From Flavobacterium agrisoli (GTDB lineage Bacteria > Bacteroidota > Bacteroidia > Flavobacteriales > Flavobacteriaceae), in NCBI RefSeq assembly GCF_016522065.1, contig NZ_JAEHFV010000001.1, positions 1,054,001 to 1,118,000 on the forward strand: a stretch of 64,000 nucleotides of DNA. Reading direction: 5' to 3'. Within the stretch, counting starts at the first letter, position 1, and every line of letters starts with the position of its first letter. Below are positions 47,516-55,681 of the stretch, piece after piece. The translations under genes and the position numbers were made by a program. The notes under the pieces were generated by a model. The model made no database searches. It had not been told where the DNA came from and saw only the letters and a program-made list of their open reading frames with translations.

Positions 47516-47935
47516 ATGGCAACAAATAGAACGTTCACAATGATTAAACCTGATGCGGTTGCAAATGGACACATCGGCAATATCTTGGCAATGATTACAA
47601 AAGCAGGTTTCAAAATTGTTTCTTTAAAATTAACGCAAATGACAGTAGCCGATGCGAAAGCATTTTATGCTGTTCATGCTGAAAGACCTTTTTATGGTGA
47701 ATTAGTTGAATTCATGTCTCGCGGTCCAATCGTGGCGGCAATTTTGGAGAAAGACAATGCAGTAAGCGATTTTAGAACTTTAATTGGTGCTACTAATCCT
47801 GCGGAGGCTGCAGAAGGAACTATTCGTAAATTATATGCTACTTCTTTGGGAGAAAATGCGGTTCACGGTTCAGATAGCGACGAAAATGCAGCTATCGAAG
47901 GTGCTTTTCACTTTGCAGGTAGAGAACAGTTTTAA
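47516..47935 (+). CDS. ndk: Nucleoside diphosphate kinase
   Basis: 139 residues, the normal length. [19 protein letters not shown] (7-25) is the family start, and [15 protein letters not shown] carries the phosphorylated His117. It passes phosphate from ATP to other nucleoside diphosphates in the cytoplasm. Own promoter candidate at 47482 and a terminator directly after it indicate a monocistronic gene. Confidence 0.97.
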   Translation: MATNRTFTMIKPDAVANGHIGNILAMITKAGFKIVSLKLTQMTVADAKAFYAVHAERPFYGELVEFMSRGPIVAAILEKDNAVSDFRTLIGATNPAEAAEGTIRKLYATSLGENAVHGSDSDENAAIEGAFHFAGREQF

Positions 47936-47971
47936 TCGAAAAAATATACTTTTACATTCAAAATCAAAATA

Positions 47972-48005
47972 AAAAGACCGTTTTCTGAAGAGAGAACGGT
48001 CTTTT
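47972..48005. terminator. Bidirectional terminator between ndk and a convergent lipoprotein gene
   Basis: AAAAGACCGTT (47972-47982) pairs perfectly with AACGGTCTTTT (47995-48005), with A-runs and T-runs on the outer sides, so it serves both converging genes. Confidence 0.85.
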
Positions 48006-48008
48006 GTA

Positions 48009-48485
48009 TTAATTACAATTGATCTTTTTATAAATGATATTGCCATCAAACTTAATGGCTTTTTTGTCTTTAAAAACAGTCTTTTCGTTGGTTTCTATAA
48101 TATCACCGTAACCTTCGACATACGTGGTGGGGTCTTTTTTCAGAAAAGCCATTTCCCTCACCGATGTTTTTCCTTCAGACTGAAATGTATAATCGGCAAA
48201 AATGGTATCGCCTCTAACGTTTCCTAACAAGGTTCCGAAACTTTTATCTTTCTGATAATAGGAATAAGTAAGTTCACCATTAAAATCGTTTACACTGTTA
48301 ACATCTAAGGTCAATAGTATAGTATCTTGCTCTACAACGGCTTGATAACATTCAATCTTTTTCGTTTCCATAGGAGCCTCTACTGCAGTAGGCGGCACTA
48401 CTAAATTATCTTTTTCGTCTTTTTTACAAGAAGAAACGATTATGGCAAATAAAATGATATTGCTGAGTAAATATATTGTTTTCAT
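48009..48485 (-). CDS. Small lipoprotein of unknown function
   Basis: 158 residues with a lipoprotein signal (IIVSSCKKDEKDN, Cys20). A proline- and glutamate-containing linker (LVVPPTAVEAPME) precedes a beta-rich domain with CYQAVVEQDTILLTLDVNSVNDFNGELTYSYYQKDKSFGTLLG. I do not recognise a named family. It probably sits in an envelope membrane. It is a single gene between two terminators. Confidence 0.75.
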   Translation of the reverse strand: MKTIYLLSNIILFAIIVSSCKKDEKDNLVVPPTAVEAPMETKKIECYQAVVEQDTILLTLDVNSVNDFNGELTYSYYQKDKSFGTLLGNVRGDTIFADYTFQSEGKTSVREMAFLKKDPTTYVEGYGDIIETNEKTVFKDKKAIKFDGNIIYKKINCN

Positions 48486-48533
48486 AACGTAACGTTTTAG
48501 TGGTTATTAGTAAAGTAAAGTTATCTGAAAACG

Positions 48534-48567
48534 AAAAAATCCAGTCGTAAGAAGACTGGATTTTTTT
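48534..48567 (-). terminator. Terminator after the alpha-oxoamine synthase gene
   Basis: AAAAAATCCAGTC (48534-48546) pairs with GACTGGATTTTTT (48554-48566); the minus strand runs into a T-run. It ends the gene whose stop lies at 48608. Confidence 0.8.
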
Positions 48568-48607
48568 ATATAATTTCCACACAAGCTGTGAAAGGTATTT
48601 TTAGCGA

Positions 48608-49867
48608 TTACGAAACATCAACCGTTGTTTTTTCGGCAATTTGTTTGTAAGTACCGTTTATCAACTTCTCGCGAATAGCTTCAAAAGCAGTCAAAGTTTC
48701 TTCGATATCTTGTAAAGTGTGTGAAGCAGTTGGAATCATACGTAATAAGATAATTCCTTTAGGAATCACAGGATAAACCACAATCGAAAGGAAAATTCCG
48801 TAGTTTTCTCTCAAATCATTTACCATTACCATCGCTTCGGGAATACTTCCTTCTAAATAAACGGGAGTAATACAGGTATTGGTATCGCCAATATTAAATC
48901 CTTTTTCACGCAAACCGTTTTGTAAAGCATTTACGTTCTCCCAAAGTTTATCTTTAATTTCAGATGATTTTTTCAACAATTCCAAACGTTTTAACGAACC
49001 AATAGTTTGAATCATTGGCAACGCTTTAGCAAACATTTGCGAACGAAGGTTGTATTTTAAATAATCAATAACGTCTTTATCTGCAGCCACGAAAGCACCA
49101 ATATTAGCCATTGATTTAGCAAAAGTAGAAAAATACACATCAATTCCGTCCTGACAACCTTGCTCCTCTCCAGCTCCAGCACCTGTTTTACCCAAAGTAC
49201 CAAAACCGTGCGCATCATCAACCAATAAACGGAAATTGTACTTTTCTTTCATCGCTACAATTTCTTTTAATTTTCCTTGTTGCCCGCGCATTCCAAAAAC
49301 CCCTTCAGTAATGAATAAGATTCCGCCTCCAGTTTCTTCGGCCATTTTGGTAGCGCGTTGCAGGTTTTTTTCCATACTTTCCAAATCATTGTGTTTGTAT
49401 GTAAAACGTTTTCCCATGTGCAAACGAACCCCATCAATAATACAAGCGTGCGAATCTACATCATAAACAATAATATCGTTTTTAGAAACCAAAGCATCAA
49501 TAATAGACACCATTCCTTGGTAACCAAAATTCAATAAATAAGCCGATTCTTTCATTACAAATTCGGCCAATTCTTTTTCTAATTGTTCGTGGTAAGTAGT
49601 ATGTCCCGACATCATACGGGCTCCCATTGGGTAAGCAGCACCAAATTGAATGGCAGCTTCGGTATCGGCTTTACGAACTTCAGGATGGTTAGCCAATCCT
49701 AAATAATCGTTAATTGACCAGTTCAAAATTTTCTTTCCGTGAAATTCCATACGTGGGCCTAACTCTCCTTCTAATTTAGGAAAAACATAGTAACCCTCTG
49801 CTTGTGAAGCCCATTTACCTAATGGCCCTTTATTGTTTTGAATTCTTTCGAATAAATCTTTTACCAT
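48608..49867 (-). CDS. PLP-dependent alpha-oxoamine synthase (serine palmitoyltransferase-like)
   Basis: 419 residues from the ATG at 49867; an upstream in-frame ATG (49906) would add 13 residues without a family match. Fold-type I PLP enzyme: ILNWSINDYLGLANHPEV, ACIIDGVRLHMGKR, LLVDDAHGFGTLGKTGAGAGEE and STFAKSMANIGAFVA, with Lys251 the probable PLP lysine. The family joins an amino acid to an acyl-CoA and includes serine palmitoyltransferase, cysteate acyltransferase, 2-amino-3-ketobutyrate ligase and AONS. The length and wording fit the Bacteroidetes sphingolipid or sulfonolipid branch, but the substrate cannot be fixed by reading. Confidence 0.85.
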   Translation of the reverse strand: MVKDLFERIQNNKGPLGKWASQAEGYYVFPKLEGELGPRMEFHGKKILNWSINDYLGLANHPEVRKADTEAAIQFGAAYPMGARMMSGHTTYHEQLEKELAEFVMKESAYLLNFGYQGMVSIIDALVSKNDIIVYDVDSHACIIDGVRLHMGKRFTYKHNDLESMEKNLQRATKMAEETGGGILFITEGVFGMRGQQGKLKEIVAMKEKYNFRLLVDDAHGFGTLGKTGAGAGEEQGCQDGIDVYFSTFAKSMANIGAFVAADKDVIDYLKYNLRSQMFAKALPMIQTIGSLKRLELLKKSSEIKDKLWENVNALQNGLREKGFNIGDTNTCITPVYLEGSIPEAMVMVNDLRENYGIFLSIVVYPVIPKGIILLRMIPTASHTLQDIEETLTAFEAIREKLINGTYKQIAEKTTVDVS

Positions 49868-50126
49868 AATTACGTGGTGTTTTTGTTGTATTTTAACAGC
49901 GGGCAAAAGTAAAAATTAATTCGTTCGTTTCATAATATTTTAACCTACAATAACAATCTAGCAAGCTTTTAACACAAAAAATAGCGCCATTTCATTCAAA
50001 TTCTTTTCTACAAAAAGCAAATTCAAAAAGAAGTAGTTGCTGATAATTTAAAGTTAATCTGTTCAAATGTTATTTTTTTAGTACTTTTAAAAGTAAAATA
50101 TAAAAATTATAGCGCTACTAACAAAT

Positions 50127-50915
50127 ATGTCACAAAATAATAAAGAACTTAAATTGGCTGTACTTATTGATGCAGACAATGTTCCTTACAGCAATGTAAA
50201 AGGAATGATGGAAGAAATCACCAAATTTGGAACACCAACCACCAAACGAATTTATGCCGATTGGACCAAACCCAATGCCAATGGTTGGAAAGGCGTTTTA
50301 TTGGAGCACGCCATCACTCCTATTCAACAATACAGTTACACAACGGGTAAAAACTCATCCGATTCGGCTTTAATAATTGATGCCATGGATTTACTTTATT
50401 CGGGTAAATTAGATGGTTTTTGCATTGTTTCGAGCGATAGCGATTTTACCAAATTAGCCATTCGATTACGCGAATCGGGTATGAAAGTAATCGGAATTGG
50501 AGAAAAGAAAACACCAAGCGCTTTTATTGTAGCCTGCGATCGTTTTATTTACATTGAAGTTTTAGAAGGTGCCAAACAAAAAAAGAAACCAAAGCCCTCG
50601 CCTTCGGATGCTAAAATCGATTCGAAAAAAGTGGTTGAAAAACCGGTTATAAAACCCTTAAATAAAATTGATTTAGATACTATCGAATTAATTGAAGCTA
50701 CTATTGAAGATATTGAAGACGATGATGGTTGGGCTTTTCTGGGCGATGTGGGCAATTTAATTGTGAAGAAAAAACCCGAATTTGATCCTCGTAATTACGG
50801 ATTTTCTAAACTAACTCCCATGCTAAAATCGCTTACTGATATTCTGGAAATTGACGAAAGAGAATCGGATAAAAAAGGCATTAAACATGTGTATGTACGC
50901 CTTCGTTTTAATTAA
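50127..50915 (+). CDS. NYN-domain nuclease with C-terminal OST-HTH/LOTUS domain
   Basis: 262 residues. The NYN (PIN-like) domain spans about 8-150: AVLIDADNVPYSNV with acidic Asp15 and Asp17, NSSDSALIIDAMDLLYSG, and FCIVSSDSDFTKLAIRLRESG form the acidic metal-binding site. A Lys/Pro-rich linker (about 155-185) leads to a LOTUS domain (about 190-262; DGWAFLGDVGNLIVKKKPEFDPRNYGFSKLTPML). LOTUS domains bind RNA, including G-quadruplexes, so this is probably a ribonuclease acting on structured RNA. Its target is unknown. Confidence 0.88.
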   Translation: MSQNNKELKLAVLIDADNVPYSNVKGMMEEITKFGTPTTKRIYADWTKPNANGWKGVLLEHAITPIQQYSYTTGKNSSDSALIIDAMDLLYSGKLDGFCIVSSDSDFTKLAIRLRESGMKVIGIGEKKTPSAFIVACDRFIYIEVLEGAKQKKKPKPSPSDAKIDSKKVVEKPVIKPLNKIDLDTIELIEATIEDIEDDDGWAFLGDVGNLIVKKKPEFDPRNYGFSKLTPMLKSLTDILEIDERESDKKGIKHVYVRLRFN

Positions 50916-50942
50916 AATTGACACAAAAAGTTTATTGTTACC

Positions 50943-52454
50943 ATGAGAAAAAAGTTTTTCATCTACGGAATACTCCTTTTTATAATTACGGCATTTGTAT
51001 ATTACTATTTTAAAGTTGGGTTTTTATTACTTATTGCGCTTCCTATTTTATTGGTAGTAGGCATTTACAATACCTTACAACACAAACATGCTATTTTACG
51101 AAATTTTCCTGTTTTGGGTTATTTTCGGTATTTGTTTGAAATGATTGCACCCGAAATTCAGCAATATTTCATAGAGCGTTCTACAGACGGGAAACCATTT
51201 TCGCGCAACCAGCGATCTTTGGTATATCAAAGAGCCAAGAACATTGATTCTAATACGCCTTTCGGAACACAAAACAACCTCAACGTTGCCAATTACGAAG
51301 GTATTAAACATTCTATTTTTCCGGCTCAAGTAAACGAAGAATTGCCAAGAGTACTCGTTGGTGGTGCCGATTGTAAACAGCCGTATTCGGCTTCCCTTTT
51401 TAATATTTCGGCTATGAGTTTTGGCTCGCTTAGCGAAAATGCGGTTAAATCCTTAAATATTGGTGCGCATAAAGGAAATTTTTATCAAAATACAGGCGAA
51501 GGCGGTTTAACTGAATTTCATTTGCAAGGAGGGGACATTACTTGGCAGATTGGTACTGGTTATTTTGGGTGCCGAACTCCAGAAGGCAATTTTGATCCGG
51601 AAAAATTCAGAGAAAAAGCCAATTTTGCTCAAGTAAAAATGATTGAAATTAAATTGTCGCAAGGCGCAAAACCAGGACATGGCGGTGTGCTTCCTGCAGC
51701 TAAAAACACTGAACAAATTGCCAAAATAAGAGGAGTTGAACCCCATACCTTAATTTTATCTCCGCCTTGGCATACCGCTTTTTCAAACGCTAAAGGTTTA
51801 ATTCATTTTATAAAACAATTGCGCGAATTATCAAACGGAAAACCCATTGGTTTTAAATTGTGTATCGGAAATACTGCCGAATTTGAAGACATTTGCAACG
51901 AAATGATTAATGAAAATTGCTACCCCGATTTTATCACCGTGGATGGCGCCGAAGGAGGAACGGGAGCGGCTCCTTTGGAATTCTCGGATGGTGTAGGAAT
52001 GCCTTTTGAGCCCGCTTTAATATTCGTCAATAAAACTTTAATCGATTTGAATATTCGCGATAAAATTAGAATTATCGGAAGCGGAAAAATTATTTCGGGT
52101 TATTCAATTTTACATGCCATTGCTTTGGGAGCAGACATGTGCAATTCGGCACGTGGATTTATGTTTTCATTAGGTTGTATCCAAGCTTTACGCTGTCATA
52201 ACAACCAATGTCCAACAGGTGTGGCCACTCAAGATAAAATGTTGATGAAAGGTTTGGTGATCACCGACAAGTCCGAACGGGTTTATCATTTTCATAAAAA
52301 CACACTGCACGCAGCTAACGAATTACTAGCGGCGGCCGGAAAGAAAAGTTTTGCCGATGTAGACATTTCGATATTTATGCGAGGGGATGAATTTGCACAA
52401 TTATCCGATTTGTATTTCCCAGATAATCTATCCAAAGTAACTAAAACGCATTAA
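50943..52454 (+). CDS. Membrane-anchored FMN-binding glutamate synthase-like protein
   Basis: 503 residues. Two N-terminal hydrophobic helices (about 4-23 and 25-42) precede a GltB-type FMN barrel: LFNISAMSFGSLSENAVKSL, GEGGLTEFHLQGGDITWQIGTGYFG, KPGHGGVLPA, DGAEGGTGAAPLEF, and a Cys cluster LGCIQALRCHNNQCPTGVATQ resembling the 3Fe-4S site of glutamate synthase. No amidotransferase domain is present, so classical glutamate synthase activity from glutamine is unlikely. Its reaction is unknown. It lies 27 bases after the NYN-LOTUS gene and may share its transcript. Confidence 0.88.
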   Translation: MRKKFFIYGILLFIITAFVYYYFKVGFLLLIALPILLVVGIYNTLQHKHAILRNFPVLGYFRYLFEMIAPEIQQYFIERSTDGKPFSRNQRSLVYQRAKNIDSNTPFGTQNNLNVANYEGIKHSIFPAQVNEELPRVLVGGADCKQPYSASLFNISAMSFGSLSENAVKSLNIGAHKGNFYQNTGEGGLTEFHLQGGDITWQIGTGYFGCRTPEGNFDPEKFREKANFAQVKMIEIKLSQGAKPGHGGVLPAAKNTEQIAKIRGVEPHTLILSPPWHTAFSNAKGLIHFIKQLRELSNGKPIGFKLCIGNTAEFEDICNEMINENCYPDFITVDGAEGGTGAAPLEFSDGVGMPFEPALIFVNKTLIDLNIRDKIRIIGSGKIISGYSILHAIALGADMCNSARGFMFSLGCIQALRCHNNQCPTGVATQDKMLMKGLVITDKSERVYHFHKNTLHAANELLAAAGKKSFADVDISIFMRGDEFAQLSDLYFPDNLSKVTKTH

Positions 52455-52458
52455 AAAC

Positions 52459-52500
52459 AAAAAAGCCTTTTAAAACAAATACATTTTAAAAGGCTTTTTT
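52459..52500. terminator. Bidirectional terminator
   Basis: Seventeen-base arms AAAAAAGCCTTTTAAAA (52459-52475) and TTTTAAAAGGCTTTTTT (52484-52500) pair perfectly. It lies between the converging GltB-like and YhcH genes. Confidence 0.85.
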
Positions 52501-52519
52501 ATACAATTTGGTTCTACAA

Positions 52520-52966
52520 CTAAATCAATACTTTCACTACAATTTTATTCAGCTCAGCATCTCCAATCATAGGAGCGTGAACATCTTCTGGAAAGAAAAT
52601 CACGAATTGATTGGCTTGCAATTCAAAATACGTATCGGGAGCATCATTAAAAAAACGAACATCTTTTTCCGTATTATAATCGCCATTAGCTATTGAACAA
52701 TTGGCTCTTGGTTTCCATAAAAACCCTTCTTTCCCGCTGATACAAAATTGAATATCAATATTTTTATCATGACATTCAAACGTTTCTAAGGCTTTCTCTT
52801 TGGTTTTGGATTCTCCCTTAAAACCAAACATTTTTACGCCATTTTCTTCATCTACCCAACCATCTAAAGCAGCTTTGTCTTGTTGCTTTAAACGATCAAA
52901 CGCTATTTTAAAAGAAGGATGCAAACCTTCATAACGTGCCGAATTTTCTATAAAATCGATTATCAT
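52520..52966 (-). CDS. YhcH/YjgK/YiaL family protein (DUF386)
   Basis: 148 residues, the normal size of this single cupin-fold domain. FDRLKQQDKAALDGW, TFECHDKNIDIQFCISGKEGFLW and FVIFFPEDVHAPMIGDAELNKIVVKV are typical; the two His-bearing motifs and a Glu/Asp could bind a metal. Members are linked to sugar or sialic acid metabolism in other bacteria, but no such genes adjoin it here. Confidence 0.88.
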   Translation of the reverse strand: MIIDFIENSARYEGLHPSFKIAFDRLKQQDKAALDGWVDEENGVKMFGFKGESKTKEKALETFECHDKNIDIQFCISGKEGFLWKPRANCSIANGDYNTEKDVRFFNDAPDTYFELQANQFVIFFPEDVHAPMIGDAELNKIVVKVLI

Positions 52967-53045
52967 AGTTTTATTTATTTAATGTAAAATTGTTTCTTTT
53001 AGAGGGCTAAAATACTATTTAATTTTCATTTGAAAAGATAATTCA

Positions 53046-54824
53046 TTACTCCAAAGTTTGTGTAATTTTATCAATATTCAAACTATTTGCCATTGCTGTA
53101 AAAATATCATAATAAATGCCTTTATTGTCATACAATTGATCGTGAGTGCCTTTTTCTACGCATTTCCCTTTTTCCAAAACGATAATATTTGAGGCATCAA
53201 TAATTTGCGAAATACTATGCGAAATAATGATAACAGTTCTGTCTTTTTTAATAGCATCTAAAGATTTTTTAATCTGTTCGGTAGCAACTGCATCCAAACT
53301 TGCCGTTGGCTCATCCAGAAAAATAATAGGCGGATTTTTTAGAAACAAACGAGCAATGGCTATTCGTTGCTGTTGACCTCCGGAAAGCAAATGCGCATCC
53401 GACTCATACCCAGCAGGCAATTGTATAATTTGCTCATGAATGTAGGCTTGCTTTGCTGCCTCAATAACCTCCGATCGCGAAGCTGAAGGATTTCCGTATA
53501 AAATATTTTCTGCAACCGTTCCTTTAAAAATGTGGTTTTTTTGCAATACCAAACCAATATTTTTTCGGAGAAAAGCCGTATCGTATTCCTGTAAATCAAC
53601 ACCATCCAAATAAATATGACCTGCAGAAGGCATGTAAAATTTATCTAACAAATTAATAATGGTGCTTTTTCCGGCACCACTAAGTCCAACTAAAGCGCTG
53701 GTTTCGTTTGGCTTTATAGTGAAATTGATATTCCACAGCGCTTGTGTTCCGTTTGGATAACTAAAATCGACATGCTTGACTTCAATCAATCCCACCACTT
53801 TTTCGGGAATATAACTGCCCGTATTTTCCTTTTCGTTGTCGGCTTCTAAAATATCGAAAAAACCTTCGGAATATATGAGCGCGTCGTTTACTTCATCATA
53901 AATTCGGTGCAATTGACGAATTGGTGAGGAAACATTGTTAAAAAGCATGATATGAAACATAATCGCTCCAATAGTCATGGTATTATTGAGTACAAAATAG
54001 GCCGTTAAAATAATGATAATGACTACGCCTATTTGTTCAATAAACCCTTTTACGCTTTCGAAAATAAAACTGGTTTTTCGGGTTGCGAGTTGATTTTCGG
54101 TCATTTCAAATTGAATATCTTGATGACGCTTTGCTTCCATTGGCTCACGAACAAACGATTTAATTACCGAAATAGACTCAATCAAACTAATAATACCGTT
54201 GTTCTTCGTTTCACGGTATTTGCGCATTCTTCGCCTAAAACCGCTTAACTTACTCGCCTGTAATTGACTTACATAAAAATAAATCGGAATAATACACAAA
54301 CTCACCAAACCGACATATACATTGGCATAAAACATTAAAATTAAAGCCACAAAAGCATTAGCAAATAAAGGCAGAATATCAATAAAAAAATTCTGAACCA
54401 ACCGTGTTAAACTACTAATACCTAAATCGATCCGAGTTTGTAGTTTACCGCTTTCATTTTCGCTTGAGGTATAAAATTCCATTCGATAACTCAAAATTTT
54501 ATCAACAATAGTTTGGGAAATATCTCGCGTAATAAAAATTCGGAGTTTTTCGCCATAAAATTTTTGACCAAATTGCACTATCGAATAAACCAATTCTTTT
54601 GAAAGCAAGACAATGCTGATAATACCTAACAAATGAAATCCTTTGGATAAGGGTTCGTGCGCCACCATCAAATTGCTAATTGAATCAACGGTAAATTTTA
54701 AAATTAAAGCATTTACCTGAGCCGCAAATGAACCTAAAAAAGTGAGCAATAAAGTAGCCATTACCATTTTTTTGTACGGTTTTACAAATGGCGTGATTTT
54801 TTTATAGAGAACAGATAACTGCAT
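53046..54824 (-). CDS. ABC exporter (fused permease and ATPase)
   Basis: 592 residues. An exporter-type membrane domain with about six helices covers 1-320. The ATPase domain has Walker A GLSGAGKST (380-388), signature LSGGQ (480-484) and Walker B IIFLDE (500-505), followed by the H-loop IISHS. One half-transporter, likely acting as a homodimer. Lipid or drug export is usual for the group; the substrate cannot be read from sequence. Confidence 0.93.
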   Translation of the reverse strand: MQLSVLYKKITPFVKPYKKMVMATLLLTFLGSFAAQVNALILKFTVDSISNLMVAHEPLSKGFHLLGIISIVLLSKELVYSIVQFGQKFYGEKLRIFITRDISQTIVDKILSYRMEFYTSSENESGKLQTRIDLGISSLTRLVQNFFIDILPLFANAFVALILMFYANVYVGLVSLCIIPIYFYVSQLQASKLSGFRRRMRKYRETKNNGIISLIESISVIKSFVREPMEAKRHQDIQFEMTENQLATRKTSFIFESVKGFIEQIGVVIIIILTAYFVLNNTMTIGAIMFHIMLFNNVSSPIRQLHRIYDEVNDALIYSEGFFDILEADNEKENTGSYIPEKVVGLIEVKHVDFSYPNGTQALWNINFTIKPNETSALVGLSGAGKSTIINLLDKFYMPSAGHIYLDGVDLQEYDTAFLRKNIGLVLQKNHIFKGTVAENILYGNPSASRSEVIEAAKQAYIHEQIIQLPAGYESDAHLLSGGQQQRIAIARLFLKNPPIIFLDEPTASLDAVATEQIKKSLDAIKKDRTVIIISHSISQIIDASNIIVLEKGKCVEKGTHDQLYDNKGIYYDIFTAMANSLNIDKITQTLE

Positions 54825-54863
54825 TTATTTTTAAGTTTGGCTGCATATCAAATATAAGAATTC

Positions 54864-54871
54864 TAAATTTG
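54864..54871 (+). promoter_or_regulatory. Candidate -7 element for rdgB
   Basis: TAAATTTG matches TAnnTTTG 37 bases before the rdgB ATG. A TTTG at 54836-54839 could be the -33 partner, though the 24-base spacing is slightly long. Confidence 0.4.
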
Positions 54872-54908
54872 TATTACTAAGAACTCCTAAACCTAAAAGT
54901 AAACGCTT

Positions 54909-55487
54909 ATGAAACTCGTTTTTGCATCCAATAACCAAAATAAAATAAAAGAAATTCAGAAAATGCTCCCAGAAAGCATTCAAATTCTGAGTTTAGAAGA
55001 AATTGGCTGTACCGAGGAAATTCCCGAAACAGCAGCTACTATTGAAGGCAATGCAATATTAAAAGCGAATTATGTAACCGAAAAATACGGCTATGCGTGT
55101 TTTGCTGATGATACCGGTTTAGAAGTGGAGCAATTGAATGGTGCGCCCGGCGTTTATTCGGCTCGTTATGCAGGTGAGCAAAAAAACGACCAAGACAATA
55201 TGGCTAAATTATTAGATGCTTTATTGAACGAAGCCAATAGAAAAGCACAATTTAAAACAGTAATTGTCTTAAATTACAACAACGAGCAACAACTTTTTAC
55301 CGGCATAGCCAAAGGGGAAATTATGTTAGAAAAAAGAGGCACAAATGGCTTTGGCTACGACCCCGTTTTTCAGCCAGAAGGGCATACCCAAACTTTTGCT
55401 GAATTACCTCTAGAAACCAAAAACACTATCAGTCATCGGGCAAAGGCCACGAAGCAACTCATTCAGTATCTGAACTCCACGCTCTAA
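54909..55487 (+). CDS. rdgB: XTP/dITP diphosphatase (RdgB/HAM1 family)
   Basis: 192 residues, normal length. The opening KLVFASNNQNKIKEI, FADDTGLEVEQLNGAPGVYSARYAG in the middle, and GTNGFGYDPVFQPEGHTQTFAEL with SHRAKA at the end are the family signatures. It hydrolyses non-canonical purine nucleotides such as dITP and XTP so that they are not built into DNA. It is divergent from the ABC exporter gene. Cytoplasmic. Confidence 0.95.
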   Translation: MKLVFASNNQNKIKEIQKMLPESIQILSLEEIGCTEEIPETAATIEGNAILKANYVTEKYGYACFADDTGLEVEQLNGAPGVYSARYAGEQKNDQDNMAKLLDALLNEANRKAQFKTVIVLNYNNEQQLFTGIAKGEIMLEKRGTNGFGYDPVFQPEGHTQTFAELPLETKNTISHRAKATKQLIQYLNSTL

Positions 55488-55652
55488 ATGTTTAAAATAC
55501 AACATTTTTAATTCATTATTTTACAATTCCTGACGTTTTTTTAGTATAAATTCTTTAGTTACCAACCCATACAAAGCATAACTATTTGAAAATCAAATCA
55601 CAATAATTCTATAATTCTTAAAGTTGCATTAGTTTATATGGAATATTAACAG

Positions 55653-55660
55653 TAATTTTG
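55653..55660 (+). promoter_or_regulatory. Candidate -7 element for the DEAD-box helicase gene
   Basis: TAATTTTG fits TAnnTTTG 21 bases before the ATG at 55682. A TTG at 55624-55626 is 26 bases away, longer than usual. It would give a very short leader. Confidence 0.35.
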
Positions 55661-55681
55661 CACCCTATTTTAAAAACACAT

